From: Podospora pseudocomata
Taxonomy: Eukaryota > Ascomycota > Sordariomycetes > Sordariales > Podosporaceae
Assembly: GCF_035222375.1 (NCBI RefSeq)
Contig: NC_085890.1
Span: 3,286,001-3,350,000, forward strand
Reading direction: 5' to 3'
DNA: 64,000 bases
Part shown: piece after piece, positions 1-11,942 of the stretch
Layout of the letters: every line of letters starts with the position of its first letter
Numbering within the stretch: position 1 is the first letter of the stretch
Notes under the pieces: model-generated
What the model saw: the letters and a program-made list of their open reading frames with translations, nothing else
Database searches by the model: none
Told to the model about the DNA's origin: nothing
Position numbers and translations under genes: made by a program

Positions 1-553
1 CAAGTCACCCCACCCTCCTTATTGTTCATGTTATTTTCAGCATTATCCGAAAATAACTGTCATTGCGGCGTTTGAAATTAGATTATATTTTTTAAGAGAA
101 GCAAACTGTGAATAAGTTAAGATATATCTATTGCTAAGATACGTCTCCGGAAGCCAGTTGATTGGGCCCTGCCAGTAGGTGGAAGCAATTACCGTGAAGA
201 CTGAGGTTCCTGAACTGCGAGGTACGACAGTTTGAGGTGGCACCTAAGGAAGGCAAGTATAGGGAACTATGCCCTGTAAATAAGATGGTAGGCACTGAAG
301 TACGGGAATCTATGCCCTGGAAGAGACTGTAGTGAACCAGTATATTGAACTTTGACTGTTTGACTTGAACTTGAATATAGGAAAGGAAAGAAAAGACCAT
401 TCCAAACACATTGCGAGGGAAACCTTTTATGGGCATTCAAGACCTCGTTTCCTCCTTATCGCTCCCCACAACTTCCATCGGTTCAGTGGACTACGGTGGC
501 TTGTATTGCTGATAAGCCCTGTTGAGTCACTCCTATTCGATTGATCCCAGTGG
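1..553. other. No gene recognised; repeat-rich edge
   Basis: No open frame here looks like a conserved protein. The stretch lies beside LTR and pogo-type fragments, so it is probably old transposon debris, but I could not assign it to a family. Confidence 0.3.
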
Positions 554-670
554 TGTAACGAACCCCTATCCGGAACCTCTGAAAGGGATACACAGTTGAA
601 GGTAACTTCTAGACGATGGTTCCGTGCAGCTAAGAGGTGCACAACAATAGAATTGTCTCAATGTAATCAC
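554..670 (+). repeat. Fragment of LTR family A
   Basis: The segment begins like the 5' end of the other family-A LTRs in this window (pattern ACGAACCCCTATCC..GAACCTCTGAAAGGGATAC) and continues through the 'GTGCAGCTAA..GTGCACAAC' stretch. It then loses similarity. It is a partial, diverged copy. Confidence 0.6.
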
Positions 671-779
671 AATGCCTGATTAACGTGGTTCACCATCGAC
701 CCGGACACACCATCGACCCGGACACATTTCCCCCCATCATAACCACCCAACTTCAAAGCGCGTTTTCTCTACCACAACG

Positions 780-902
780 ATGTCTGACTACGTTCCAGAA
801 AACCGTGTTCTTCTTGCGATTAATTCGATTCGATCAATACCGCGCTTAAGCATCCGACGCGCCGCAGAGATATACAACGTGCCCAAGTCTACAATTGCCG
901 AT
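780..902 (+). mobile_element. pogo/Fot-type transposase, N-terminal remnant
   Basis: A frame starting at the ATG at 780 reads MSDYVPENRVLLAINSIRSI and continues with RRAAEIYNVPKSTIAD. This is the psq-like helix-turn-helix that opens fungal pogo/Fot-family DDE transposases. It stops at 902, where a family-A LTR begins, so only about 40 residues remain. A short direct repeat (ACCATCGACCCGGACAC, twice) lies just upstream near 690-725. The element is a plain DNA transposon fossil. Confidence 0.65.
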
Positions 903-1344
903 TGTCACAGTTAACCCAACGGCAGGTCGCGCAGTTTGTGGGGCGCAGGACGTTCCCAGCCAATCATTAGAAAAGTCAGGAGACAGCCAATTGGGGCTGG
1001 CCAGAAGTGCTATGGCGCCAAGACCCACGAGCACTCTGCAGGATGCAAGATGCTCGGGGTGATCGAAGGCATAGCACGACGAGCACTTTGCAGGATGCAA
1101 TGTGCTAGGAGTGATCGGGGCCATAGCACGGTTAGCACTTCAAGGTCCCAAGGTCTATATATACGGAGGAACTGGCTGGTGTAGATAGACAGTTCCGCAG
1201 TATGCAATCACAGATTGTATTCACGGTATCTTGTGTTTACATTGAGACATCTTGTTGTGCACTGTTTAGCTGCACCGAACCAATTGTCAGAAGTTACCTT
1301 CAACCCGTATCCCTTTCAGAGGTTCTGTACAGGGGTTCGTCACA
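903..1344 (-). repeat. LTR family A copy (minus orientation)
   Basis: Read on the minus strand it starts TGTGACGAACCCC and ends CTGTGACA, a TG...CA LTR of about 442 bp. It matches copies at 11943-12440, around 29.0-29.7 kb and at 38155-38502. It carries an internal tandem duplication of about 52 nt near 1029-1130 (the 'GAGCACT..GCAGGATGCAA' unit appears twice). The 5-bp flanks (CCGAT and GGTAG) do not match, so one side has been rearranged. It abuts the pogo fragment at 902. Confidence 0.7.
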
Positions 1345-1410
1345 GGTAGTTATCATCTTATCCAGCTCTTTTCCCGCTATGCCGAAGAGGTTGTTGACTT
1401 GCAAGTTGAC

Positions 1411-1891
1411 TGTTACGCCCCAAGCGTAATACTCCGAGGTGCTGGGACACCTCGGCCAATCATTGGGCCAGGGATGGAAAGACCCATAAGCCCCCATACG
1501 ACCAATCAGGAGGTGCTCAGTCTGATCAGTGGCCAAGACCACTGAGCACACTGAGCACATCGATCATGAAAGGTTGCTCAGTCTGCTCAGCCGCCAAGAC
1601 CACTGAGCACACTGAGCAAGGGACAAAGATACTTCAGAAACATATGTAGATAGCTTCACATAAATAGGGGGGAGCGCCGGGCGCTCCCCGTGTCGAGGAA
1701 TCTGATTCCTCACGCAAGCAATCAAGTTCATTTGTCTACAATCTACTCTCAGTAGCTCTTTGTTAGAACAACCTGTTGTTGACAGTGAACCCGTGTCTGA
1801 GGCGCTTGTCACAACCTTCGATCATCCTGTCATATTCACCTCTGGCGTACTGCCTTTCAGTCTGTATCCATTCCTGGTGCAGGTTGTAACA
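1411..1891 (-). repeat. LTR family B copy (minus orientation)
   Basis: On the minus strand the unit starts TGTTACAACCTGCACC and ends GGGCGTAACA, giving TGTTAC...GTAACA terminal symmetry over about 481 bp. Part of the same LTR occurs inside the chimeric LTR at 11943-12440. It sits directly against ankyrin-coding sequence of the neighbouring NLR gene (from 1892). The flanking 5-mers TTGAC and CATCC differ, so no clean target duplication is left. Confidence 0.7.
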
Positions 1892-2195
1892 CATCCCTAA
1901 AGTCAATGCCAGTAACATCCCTAGTAAGAATTCTACAACTTTGTTATGCCCATTTCTTAAAGCTCCGAACAGCGGCGTTGCATCGTAGTGGTCTTTGGTG
2001 TGTAGCTCCGATGGAAACTTAGTGAGATATAATTGCACTAACTCATAATGACCGTGCCGTGTAGCATGAAACAATGCCACCCGGCCATCGTCGTCCTTTC
2101 TTATAGCATCAGCTTCACAGTGATGCAGAAGAAGCTTAACTACGTCGGTATATCCTCTACTAGAGCCAAGTAAATAAGTGGTGCCATACGTTTGT
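1892..2195 (-). pseudogene. Out-of-frame ankyrin tail of the NLR gene
   Basis: Downstream of the stop of the NLR gene, another minus-strand frame encodes further ankyrin-like repeats: [14 protein letters not shown], then RVALFHATRHGHYELVQLYL, then TPLFGALRNGHNKVVEFLLG. The frame change relative to the NLR gene is near 2195, just after [10 protein letters not shown]. The repeat series is then cut at 1891 by the family-B LTR. The NLR therefore once had a longer ankyrin domain than its present reading frame gives. A very short intron across the junction is possible but I see no acceptable one. Confidence 0.6.
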
Positions 2196-5100
2196 ATCGA
2201 GAGCTGTAGTATCGGCACCCCTGTCCAGCAAAAGTTGAACAATATCTCGGTGGCTTCCATTTACAGCAGCGTAAAGAGCATTGTCGTAATAGCCGCCCTG
2301 TGCGTTGACATCGGCACCCCTGTCCAGCAAAAGTTGAACAATATCTCGGTGGTCTCCATATGCAGCAGCCTCGAGAGCGTTACCGTAATAGCCGCCCTGC
2401 GCGTTGACATCGGCGTCTCCGTCTATCAAGGCTCTTGAGACTGCTACAAGTCCACCCAGGCAAGCATAATAGAGTCTCAATTCTTGTCGAGGACCCGGTG
2501 CTCTGGTCAGCATATTGTGCGCCTGGTACAGCTGAACCCACCGCTGAAAAGTCGACTCGTCCTGTAAAAACTTGATACTTATTTGAACAACGTCTTCTGA
2601 TCTTTCCGCTAAAGCGGCATAGTCCATCCAATACTTCGCCGCATATTGCGCCATCGCAAATCTCTCAATTTCCCACCATCTACCCTCAATATCCGTAAGG
2701 TATGTCAAACAAGTCCTGGTAATGACAATGCTAGCAAGAGGTAGACCAAACTGCCCTTCCTTCAGAAGATACTCTTTGACTGAGAAATGGGCAAGGTGGA
2801 GCTCTTTTCTAGCCCCGTTATAAGCTAAGACATCAATAACTGACACTAGACTGGGGCAGTACTGTAGAATATCGTCACCGCGAAAAAGCCTGCGCTTTAG
2901 GTCGAAGCCTCGTGGCTCCTCATCCGTCTGTGTGGCTATTACCTCTACGGCCTCGTGTAGCGTCAACGGCCGCTTGCCGTGGACAAGGAATTGTAGGAGA
3001 CGTATAGCATCCTTCTTAAGGTTTGCTGGTATGTTTTGGAGCATGCGCTGATATGTCTCATTGAGATCCCCGGGCAAAGTCTTAAGAGCTGTTTCGATAT
3101 CCCTGGGACTCATACATTTTGCAAGGCTGGCCAATTGACATGCTGCCCATCTGAACCTATGCTAAATGTTAGATATTCGTTTAGCTATATGGACAGCCGG
3201 GGAGGAAACCCACATCCCGTCAGCCCTATCTCCGACTTCATTCCGAATCCGTTCGCGAAGATCCTGAGACAGTTCCTTTTCCAAGAAATCGGGACTCTGC
3301 TCAAGCTTTGCCGTGACATAGGAGCGTATGTCGGCGTTGACAGCCTCTTTGTCGAGTTGCAAACAGTTGTTTTTGCCTATCCAACCGGGAATGCGTCTCA
3401 GAAACTCTTCATCTGGCCGGCCAGTGGCGATCATACGAACATGGCCTAGGTCGGGCGCTTTGAAGAATTCCATCATCCACTGGAGCAGTTCCCCTCTCTC
3501 TGTGCACTCGTCTAGTGCATCCATGACTAGATAAGTATTTTTCGAGTCCTCCATCATTGCATGGAGTGTTTTTGTTAAACTTGGATTGTCTGGCTGTCTC
3601 TGGTAGTCGAAGTGGGATTGGTATAGGCTGTCAAGCTCCTTAGAATTAGATCCTAATTTGTAGAGCTGAAAGACAAGAGAGCGCAACACGCCGTCCACCT
3701 TCTGTTTCGAAGTGTCGTTGAAATCGAAGTAGAATTGCAGGACTATGCAATCGTTGCTCTTCTGGAGATGATCCACTATCGTCGCACTAAGGACAGTTTT
3801 GCCACATCCTGCTAAGCCGTGAAGCCACAGATGATGTGATCCACACTTCCACTCATCGAAGGCAGGGCTATCGAGGAACCATAGCCCAGACCCTTCGTGC
3901 CATTTTCTTCTCGCTTCATTGAAGTTAGTCGATGCGTCGGGTGGGCGGAGCCATCTCTCAACTTCAGCGAGGTGATGATTGCGTCTCATAGTTTCGACCT
4001 CAGCTTTGGTCTCATTCGTCGTCTGGTGTAGGCATCCCAGGCCCTCTTGGACTGCTCATAGTTAGATGACATTCTATAATTGGAGCTGCACTACTAACGT
4101 GAATTAACCACTTCGCCAATCCTCCTCTCTTCCTCGACCTTATTAGACGGGATCTGGCGCAGAAGATCCTTCGCATACGCCGCTGCCATCATTGCCGCAT
4201 ATCCTTGCCAATCCTTGTTCTTGTGCGAGTCGGAGTAGTCGCATATCCCGCGGATCACTAGGCACGGGAAATGGTTCATTAAACCGGCCGCCTCCATCTC
4301 GAAGCAAAGAACCCCCTTTTCATCCGCTAACTTGTCCCGGATACGCGCATCCTTCATCAGTTGGTTTCCACTGGCAATTAAGCCGTAGTGAATTGCGGGA
4401 TCGTCGTCCTCTTCATCTCGTTTATCTCGGACCACCAAGTTGGCCTCGTCATTACCGCATGTGATCTCGCAGCTTTCAGACGAGTGCGAAGGATGTACAA
4501 CGTCGGATCTGTATAATCTATCGCTTGCTGGAGTAGGTTTTCTGTACTTTTTCCGCTTCTTGATCTTCTTCAATGCCATTTCCACATCGGCCACAAGCTG
4601 GTGGCCCTTCATATCGTATGTGCCTTTGAGCGTGCTTACAGCCGCCCGCAGCACCGTGGGTGGTTGGTCCAAGAATGCAGTCTCTTGGAACGTCTGATCC
4701 TGAATGGTCTTGCCAAAGTCGTACTGGAATACGCCGCCTTTCCCACCACCGGGACTGCTAACTATTACATCCCCGAGTCGGATATCACGCTTCAGACTAG
4801 GCGCACCACCTCCGATGCCGACCATCAATCCAATGCGTACGTTCGGAAAGCTGTGAAGCATGTCTCGGGCTACTGCCGCCGCGGACGTTGTGCCATATTC
4901 TGCATCAGGCAGGACGGCAATTACGACATTGTGACTGCCGATCTTGCCCAAGATATAGCTATTGTTGTCGTGCTGGGCGACTGCTTCAAGGCCGCCGTAT
5001 TCTTCATCGAGGAAGGCTCGGGCTGCTACAGATTCCGTAGTTAGAGCGCAAATCCAGCCGACTGTATACTCCGAATTCGCTCCTTGTCGAGAGATATTGG

Positions 5101-5203
5101 CTCCCGATGTCTCCAAACCATCAGAAGCTATTCTCCCCCTCTTTCTACTTTCGGCCGTAGTATTGCCACTGTTTTCCGTACTTAATGGTCGCTTCGACAT
5201 CAT
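2160..5203 (-). CDS. NLR protein: nucleoside phosphorylase-like / NACHT / ankyrin
   Basis: Three exons (5203-4099, 4054-3214, 3156-2160) join in frame to about 980 residues. Intron 1 is 44 nt with a GTTAGT donor; intron 2 is 57 nt with a GTGGGT donor. Residues about 45-360 form a PNP/UDP phosphorylase-like domain ([43 protein letters not shown]). A NACHT NTPase follows, with Walker A GLAGCGKT near residue 453 and Walker [10 protein letters not shown] near 543. The C-terminus holds nearly identical ankyrin repeats ([20 protein letters not shown] type) before a stop at 2160. This architecture is typical of fungal NLRs tied to non-self recognition and cell-death control. That role is inferred from the family. 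The tail is shortened by a frame change (see 1892-2195). Confidence 0.8.
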
Positions 5204-5843
5204 CTAAGGTAGCTCTGAAATGCCAGTTCCGATATAGAGTTGAGTATGGCGCTCTGAGGTAGAGTTTAGTTCGTCATCAGAAATACTGGGAGCGGGGATG
5301 ATGGAAGAAAAAATAATGAGAGCACGCAGCAACTCAGCTTCCGAGCTTGATTGAGCGGGGTAGGCACATTTCTACAGCGAAGCCACCGTTGGCGATTGGT
5401 CGCGATGTCGGATGGTCCTCCAATTGGAACCCGATCAGGTCCAACCGTCGTTGCCTAACCGTTCAGGTTTTGATATAGCTCACGTCGAAACTGGAAGCTC
5501 GAGCCGAAAGTTTCTCTGACCTTCTCATAATTACAGGGGAAGTTCCTTTCGATCTGCCTTGCTTAGCGCAGGTAAAAAAGGGGGTTATTGGCGCTCCTGG
5601 CCTGTCCGCTATCTAATGCGGTTATGAATAAAAGTAAAACCCAATGCCATGTATCGTTGCGCAAGCCAACTCCACGCAACTTGCGCGAAAAAAACCCCAT
5701 GTGGACCCTACAACTAATCTTATCGTAACCTGCTTTGTATTCGACTGTAGCTGTCTATATCTTACTGCTCTTGTTAAAAAATTGAATCACCGGCTGAAGA
5801 AAGGCAGACCTTAACCCTCTACTTGCGAACCTAGATCATTAAC
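5204..5843. other. NLR upstream region, no gene seen
   Basis: The stretch between the NLR start codon and the copia element has no convincing coding frame. It presumably holds the NLR promoter and leader. It ends with TTAAC, the target duplicated by the copia insertion. Confidence 0.4.
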
Positions 5844-6083
5844 TGTCAGACAGAAAAGGGTTCTGGTCAACCAAGCTGAATAGGAGCTCATGGAAGCTGA
5901 AACTGACGTAACCAGTTCAGCTGGACATGGTACCATTTGCCACCAATGCTGTCACCATGTATAGATATAATTGAGGTTCTCAGGCTTTGAAGGAACAGGA
6001 GCACACACAAGGACAAGCAATACAATCACACTGTTGCAACCCCCATGATATTCACCCTCAAGAGTGCATCGTGTTATCTGACA
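5844..6083 (+). repeat. 5' LTR of the copia element
   Basis: 240 bp, begins TGTCAGACAG and ends TTATCTGACA. It matches the 3' LTR with no difference I can find by eye. Confidence 0.95.
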
Positions 6084-6202
6084 ATTAAGAGTCTCATCCG
6101 CTCATCGCATCGCCTGCGCGCCGATTAGTCAGCCAACCCCAACAAGAAGCACATTCGACTCGCACTCTTGGATTCAATTCCAGTTCACCAAAACTCAACA
6201 CA

Positions 6203-7409
6203 ATGAACACAAACAACGAAAAGTCTGTTTTTCTGGCCAGCTCCGAAGACTGGGAGTCGTGGAACCTGCAGTTCCAAGCCCAGGCTGTGGCCGGAGGCCT
6301 ATGGAGTCACATTCAAGGGCTTACCCCGTTCCTCAATGAGCCTGTGGCTCCAGATCTTGCACACCACAAGCACAAGACCCTAGTCAATCGACTATTACAG
6401 CCAGGGCTCGTACGGAATCTGTAGCCGGCGACGATGAGGCTAGCCAAAGCAACCCTCCGATCACCATTGCAGACCTGACACCCGATGGCTTCCGCACCTA
6501 CCAGATGGATTGGACGATTTACCAGGCCAACAAAAAGGAATACAGCCAACAATTCGAAATCGTCAAGCAACTGAAGCAGTGGATGTTGAAGACCATCAGC
6601 CCACACTTTCAACTCACATCCTGTGATCCGATCGAGCCAGTTACGAAATGGTATTCGGCCCTGAAAGCACAAGCCGGAGTCAGTGACGACGAAGCTCTAC
6701 GAAACGCTCGAGAAGCCTACCGATTGGCCACAAAGCCACTGCTCCGAGCCCCAGAGACCTGATCAACTGGTCTGAATCCTGGGAGCAAGCCATAGCTACA
6801 GCACAGCGAAAAGGGGTCCCTGAGGCCCTACACACAAAGACGTGGTTCTACGATTTTCTAGATGCAGTGAAGCCTGTTCTCGGCCACTGGGTTACATCTT
6901 ACAAACTATCCAAAGCATCGCAGTTAACCCTGACCTACCGAATGGTAGCCAACGACTTTCGGGAGGAGGTGCGGCAATCGACGAAAGCCCGCATACCGGT
7001 TGGCAGCCGGATAGCAAAAGGCTCGTTCGGCCCCTCCTTTGCAGGCAAAGAAGCCAAAGATGCCAATCAGGAGGACGCTCTTGATAGCGAAGTCGAGCCT
7101 GGTAGTGATGGGGGGACAAAACAATGGCCAAAAACGACAGCGTGGCTCTGGGTCGAAGAACGGCGAAAGACTCAGAAAGAGGCGAAAAGCCTTGGGCACA
7201 GCCAACTCCCAGAGGGCAGAAGACCTACAACCACATGCCCCTGTTGTGGCCAGTTCCACCATCTGGAAAAATGCTTCTACGCTTTCCCTGAACTAGCCCC
7301 TGAAGGCTTTGTTGAAAGGGAACACGTACGGATGAGGGTGAAAGAGGCCCTCTTAGATCCAGATCTTCAAAAGGAAGTTGAAAATCTGAAGAAAAAGAAG
7401 TCAAATTGA
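6203..7409 (+). mobile_element. copia gag region
   Basis: The region opens just after the 5' LTR with MNTNNEKSVFLASSEDWESW, a typical copia gag opening, and ends with a CCHC-like zinc-knuckle motif (CPCCGQFHHLEKC). It is part of the broken copia element. Confidence 0.75.
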
Positions 7410-7484
7410 CTAGGCCGGAATGTCGGCCGCTGCCCTGGCAGTTTTGTTGTATCAAAGGGAGCCTTCCACACAGCTGAGTACCCT

Positions 7485-10400
7485 TTGAAAAATTCTGCTA
7501 TCCTTGATTCTGGAACCACAATCCATGTCTTTAACCATATATCTAGATTTGCCAATTACATCAAGGCCCCAGCCGGCGATTTCCTCTGGGCTGGCGAACA
7601 CCCAGTTCAAATTCATGGATACGGAGATGTGGATATCCAGATTCAGGGATCACAACAACAAAGGCGGCCACGACAGCAAATACAACAACACTTTCTACGG
7701 CTTCGGAATACGGCCTACTGCCCTGGATTCGCTTGCAACCTTGTATCTCTACGACAATTACGAAAACAAGGCTTGTGGTGGGATAACAGTCCTGGCAATA
7801 ACTGTGTTCGGAAGGCCAACAACTCTATCCTTTGCTATCTGACGGATCGATACGGCCAGTATGTTCTGGAAGACCTACCATCCACTGTCTCCAATGCAGC
7901 CTTCTTCTGCACCCGGCGCAATCGATTCAGCAGCTACACCCAGAAGCCACCAAACAAAGCCATTGCCAACCTCTGGCACCTACGGCTTGGCCACCCTGGC
8001 CCTCAGGCACTAGAACAACTCGTCCATCACACGCGAGGAGTTCGAATCAAGGGGCCCACCACTGTCCAGTGCGATGCATGCGGAGTATCGAAGGCCAAGC
8101 GGCAAATCCAACGACGACCGAGAGAGCACAACGAAGGCCCCGGTCTACGGCTTGCAATCGACTTCCATGACTTTGAGGAAGGTCTCAAGGGATACAGATA
8201 CCTACTCCTAGTCACAGACAGGTGGTCTGGCCTAGCCTGGGACTATTACCTCAAGGACAGAACCACAGAGTCCATCACAACAGCAATCTCCCACCTCTTT
8301 GGCTTTCTTCAACACCAGTACCAACTGAAGCCCAGGATAGTCGAGTGCGATAACGAGTTTACGAAGCCAGTCCTCGAAGCATTCTTCAGTCGGCTATTTA
8401 TCAAGGTCGAGCCCTCAGCACCCTATACACAAGCCCAGAATGGAGGGGCTGAGCGCTCAGGGGTGTGATCAGGATAAAATCCGATCCATGAGAGCCGGGC
8501 CAAATTGCCAGCTGAATTGTGGCCTGAAATCTCCAGGGCTGCAGTTTATCTATACAACAGAACGCCGAAATACGACTACAACTGGAAGACTCCGTACGAT
8601 CGATTCCACACCTTCGTGGCCCACAGAGATGGATCAGTAGTAGAAGACCAGAAGCCGCACCAAGCACACCTTCGAGCCTATGGCTGCAAAGCCTTCGCCC
8701 TAACCACAGACGCCCAGAGAAAGAGCAATCGGCTCCAGCGTTTGAATCAAAGGCTTGGATTGGCTACTTGGTTGGATACAGCTCTACAAACATCTATCGA
8801 GTCTGGAATCCACTAGCCAATAGAATTGTCAGCACCAGGGATGTGATTTTCAACGAAGAAGAGCTCTTCAAAGGAGATATTGAAGCTCTGAAAGCCGACT
8901 GTTCGCACGTACGGCTTGATGAATTGCAACAACTGCTTGCTGCAGTAGAAGAGCCAGAATTGGAACAACTACAACCCTCCGCAATAGAGGAAGACAGTGA
9001 GATTTATTCAGTCGATACAGAGGCTGATGCTGAAGTGGAAGGAGAAGACGCCGGAAGCGAGACACAACAGGAAGAATTCCCTACACCTGCGCTAGGTTTG
9101 AACCATATCCCACACCTTTGTTGTCTCCAGAGGCTGCCCTCCTGGCCGGAGCAATCCAGCAAGTCAACCACGCAGTCGTAGCCAGCACCACCGATTTCGA
9201 GCCCTGGATGGCTGCGTTCGCCGCAGGCCGACTGCTGCAGCCAGTGGAAAACCATGAAGGCCAAGCCATTACAAAGGCCGCAGTTCAACGGCTGGCTCGA
9301 CGACCGAACGGCCTTCAAACCCTCCATGGCCAAAATCTACCTCCTTTGCCGAAATCACATCACCAACTGAAACACCACCCATTCGGCCCTCAATTTTTGC
9401 AAGCTGAAAAAGAGCACCTCCAAAGCCACGCACAGAAGCAATCTTGGTGCGAAGTGGATAGGTCGGATCCACAGGCACAAGGCCATCAAACCCTAGACTG
9501 TATGTGGGTTTATACCTACAAATTCAACCAGGACGGCACTTTCAAGAACTGCAAGGCTAGATTGGTAGTCAGAGGCGATCAGCAGAAGCCCACCGCACAA
9601 GAAACCTACGCAGCCACGCTGGCAGCCCGATCGTTCCGCACAATGATGGCTATTGCGGCCAGATTCGATCTTGAATTAGTTCAATACGACGCAGTCAACG
9701 CTTTCGTCAATGCCAACCTTGAAGACACCATCTACATGCGAATGCCTCCTGGCTACCGAACCCCTGGAAAGATCCTAAGGCTAAAGAAGGCCTTGTATGG
9801 ACTGCGCCAGTCTCCACTGCTTTGGCAAAAGGAACTCACCACGACCTTACAAACCTTGGGATTTCAGAGTGTTCCGCACGAACCATGCATTCTAATTCGG
9901 AATGGAATTCTGGTGTTCTTCTATGTTGACGACATTGTGTTTGCCTATCGAAAGAAGGATACAGCTGCAGCTCGAACCTTAGCATCACAACTGCGGCAAA
10001 GATACCAATTAACGGGTGGAAACGACCTCCAATGGTTCCTAGGGATTGAGGTTCTCAGAGATAGAACCAAAGGCCTGATTTGGCTTTCTCAGACAGCCTA
10101 CTTCGACAAAATCGTCACCCTGGCTAGCAAAGAAACCAACAGTACAAAGGTCAAGATCCCAATGGCTACAACAGAATTGCTGCCATACGAGGGCAAGGCC
10201 GAGCCTCGGTCGATCACGGCTTTCCAGCAAAAGACTGGATCCATCTTATACGCCGCAGTGGTTACCAGACCAGATATAGCATTTGCGGCATCACGGCTGG
10301 TTAGATTCAACACCAATCCTGGACCACAACACCATAAAGCAGCCGATCAAGTGCTGCATTATCTCTATAACACTCGAACACTGGCGTTGAGGTTAGGGGG

Positions 10401-10893
10401 TGAAGACGAATTTGTTGTTGCCAGCGATGCCTCATTTGCTGATAATTCGCTCGACCGGAAAAGCTCGCAAGCCTACACGATGAAGCTGTTTGGCGGCCTA
10501 ATTGGATGGAGAGCCAATAAGCAAGACACAGTCACCACCTCAACCACCGAAGCTGAGCTCCTCGCCCTCGCACAAGCTACGAAAGAAGGGTTATTTATAA
10601 ATCGTCTGCTTGACGAACTGAAAGTTCAACTAGATCAACACCACATTACCATTCAGTGTGATAACAAGCAAACCATTAGGCTGGTGACTGCAGAAATGGC
10701 TACTTTGCAAACCAAGCTCCGGCATGTGGATATTCACAACCATTGGCTTCGACAGGAGGTCAACCGCAAAACGATAAAAATCGAATACACACCCTCAAAC
10801 AGTATGACAGCTGACGGCTTGACTAAAGCTCTGAGCAGTCCACTCCACCAGCGTTTCCTCCAGCAAATAGGGGTCACAGAACCAAAGACCTAG
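7485..10893 (+). mobile_element. copia pol region (protease, integrase, RT, RNase H)
   Basis: In order: a protease-like DSG motif (ILDSGTTIHVF), a GAG-pre-integrase segment (LWHLRLGHPGPQALEQL), an integrase core (LAIDFHDF, VECDNEF, NGGAERSG), reverse transcriptase with the copia lead DCMWVYTYKFNQDG and the YVDD box (FFYVDDIVFAY), and RNase H (VASDASFADNS, STTEAELLAL). This order, with integrase before RT, defines Ty1/copia. The region is broken in several places. Confidence 0.9.
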
Positions 10894-10942
10894 ATTCTAA
10901 ATGGTATGGTCCAGATCCAGGCTCGGCTAGATCTGGGGGGTG

Positions 10943-11182
10943 TGTCAGACAGAAAAGGGTTCTGGTCAACCAAGCTGAATAGGAGCTCATGGAAGCTGAA
11001 ACTGACGTAACCAGTTCAGCTGGACATGGTACCATTTGCCACCAATGCTGTCACCATGTATAGATATAATTGAGGTTCTCAGGCTTTGAAGGAACAGGAG
11101 CACACACAAGGACAAGCAATACAATCACACTGTTGCAACCCCCATGATATTCACCCTCAAGAGTGCATCGTGTTATCTGACA
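10943..11182 (+). repeat. 3' LTR of the copia element
   Basis: 240 bp, same sequence as the 5' LTR. It is followed by TTAAC, matching the five bases before the 5' LTR. Confidence 0.95.
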
Positions 11183-11464
11183 TTAACCCCGCATGTTGGG
11201 CATTTGATGGGGTTGGCGCCTTAACGGCTGGCGCTAGTTGCGCATGTTCGAAACATCGTTATTGGCGGTGGTACAAACGTACACGGACATCCAAGCGTCA
11301 TCCAGTCGTTCAGCTGAATCCTGAGCAAAACGCATTCCTTCCGATAGTACATATAATCATGATTTCGGCTTTGTATGCCCAGACATGCAAAGAGTTATGC
11401 TTCATGATTATTCCGCTTGAGAGCCTGGAAATACGAGTTCGATGTAGCTACTTCGCCAAGTACC

Positions 11465-11940
11465 AAAGTACCTATATTTTTACCGCCCGTTTTATTTTCG
11501 ATTTCTATTTTCTGTCTGCGCTTGGATGCTTGATGTTCATTGGAAGACTGAGGGGGGTGAATGTAGAAGATAGGGAAAGAAATATTGCTCAGTTTTTGGC
11601 AGTATATCTTCCAAAACCAGAGCCCAATTTCTCTGGAAATGACAGTCTGGATGTTCAGAAGTGCCTTCAACCAGTATCCCTTTCAGAGGTTCTGGATAGA
11701 AGTTCGTCACACTAAATCTAAAATATTGCTGGAAATACGTACACATTCAGAGTGTCATTTCCAGGGAAATCTCATGCAGATTTCGGAGACGTACTGCCAA
11801 AAACTGAGGAAGATTTCTCTCCCTATCCTCTACATTCACCCCTCCATCTTCTAATGACCTTAGGCGCACAAGCGCCAACAGGAAATAAAACTTCAAAATA
11901 AAACGGGCGGCAAAAATGAATGTCGGGATTTTAGTACCAA
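11465..11940. repeat. Head-to-head inverted repeat pair
   Basis: Two arms of about 230 bp face each other around 11713. The left arm (ATTTTTACCGCCCGTTTTAT...) and the reverse complement of the right arm (ATTTTTGCCGCCCGTTTTAT...) share long blocks, including 'GGGGTGAATGTAGA' and 'CTCAGTTTTTGGCAGTA'. The left arm contains a family-A LTR end (about 11655-11713, minus). The arms are diverged, so the pair is old. It could be a foldback element or two LTR-type copies in opposite orientation. Confidence 0.55.
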
Positions 11941-11942
11941 TG

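Larger units (their letters stand above)
5844..11182 (+). mobile_element. Ty1/copia LTR retrotransposon
   Basis: This 5,339-bp element has two 240-bp LTRs (TGTCAGAC...TTATCTGACA) that look identical by eye, and it is flanked by a perfect TTAAC target duplication (5839-5843 and 11183-11187). The order gag, protease-like, integrase, reverse transcriptase, RNase H places it in Ty1/copia. A purine-rich run (CTGGGGGG) precedes the 3' LTR. The reading frames carry roughly half a dozen breaks, so it looks non-autonomous today. The matching LTRs mean the insertion itself is recent. Confidence 0.95.
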
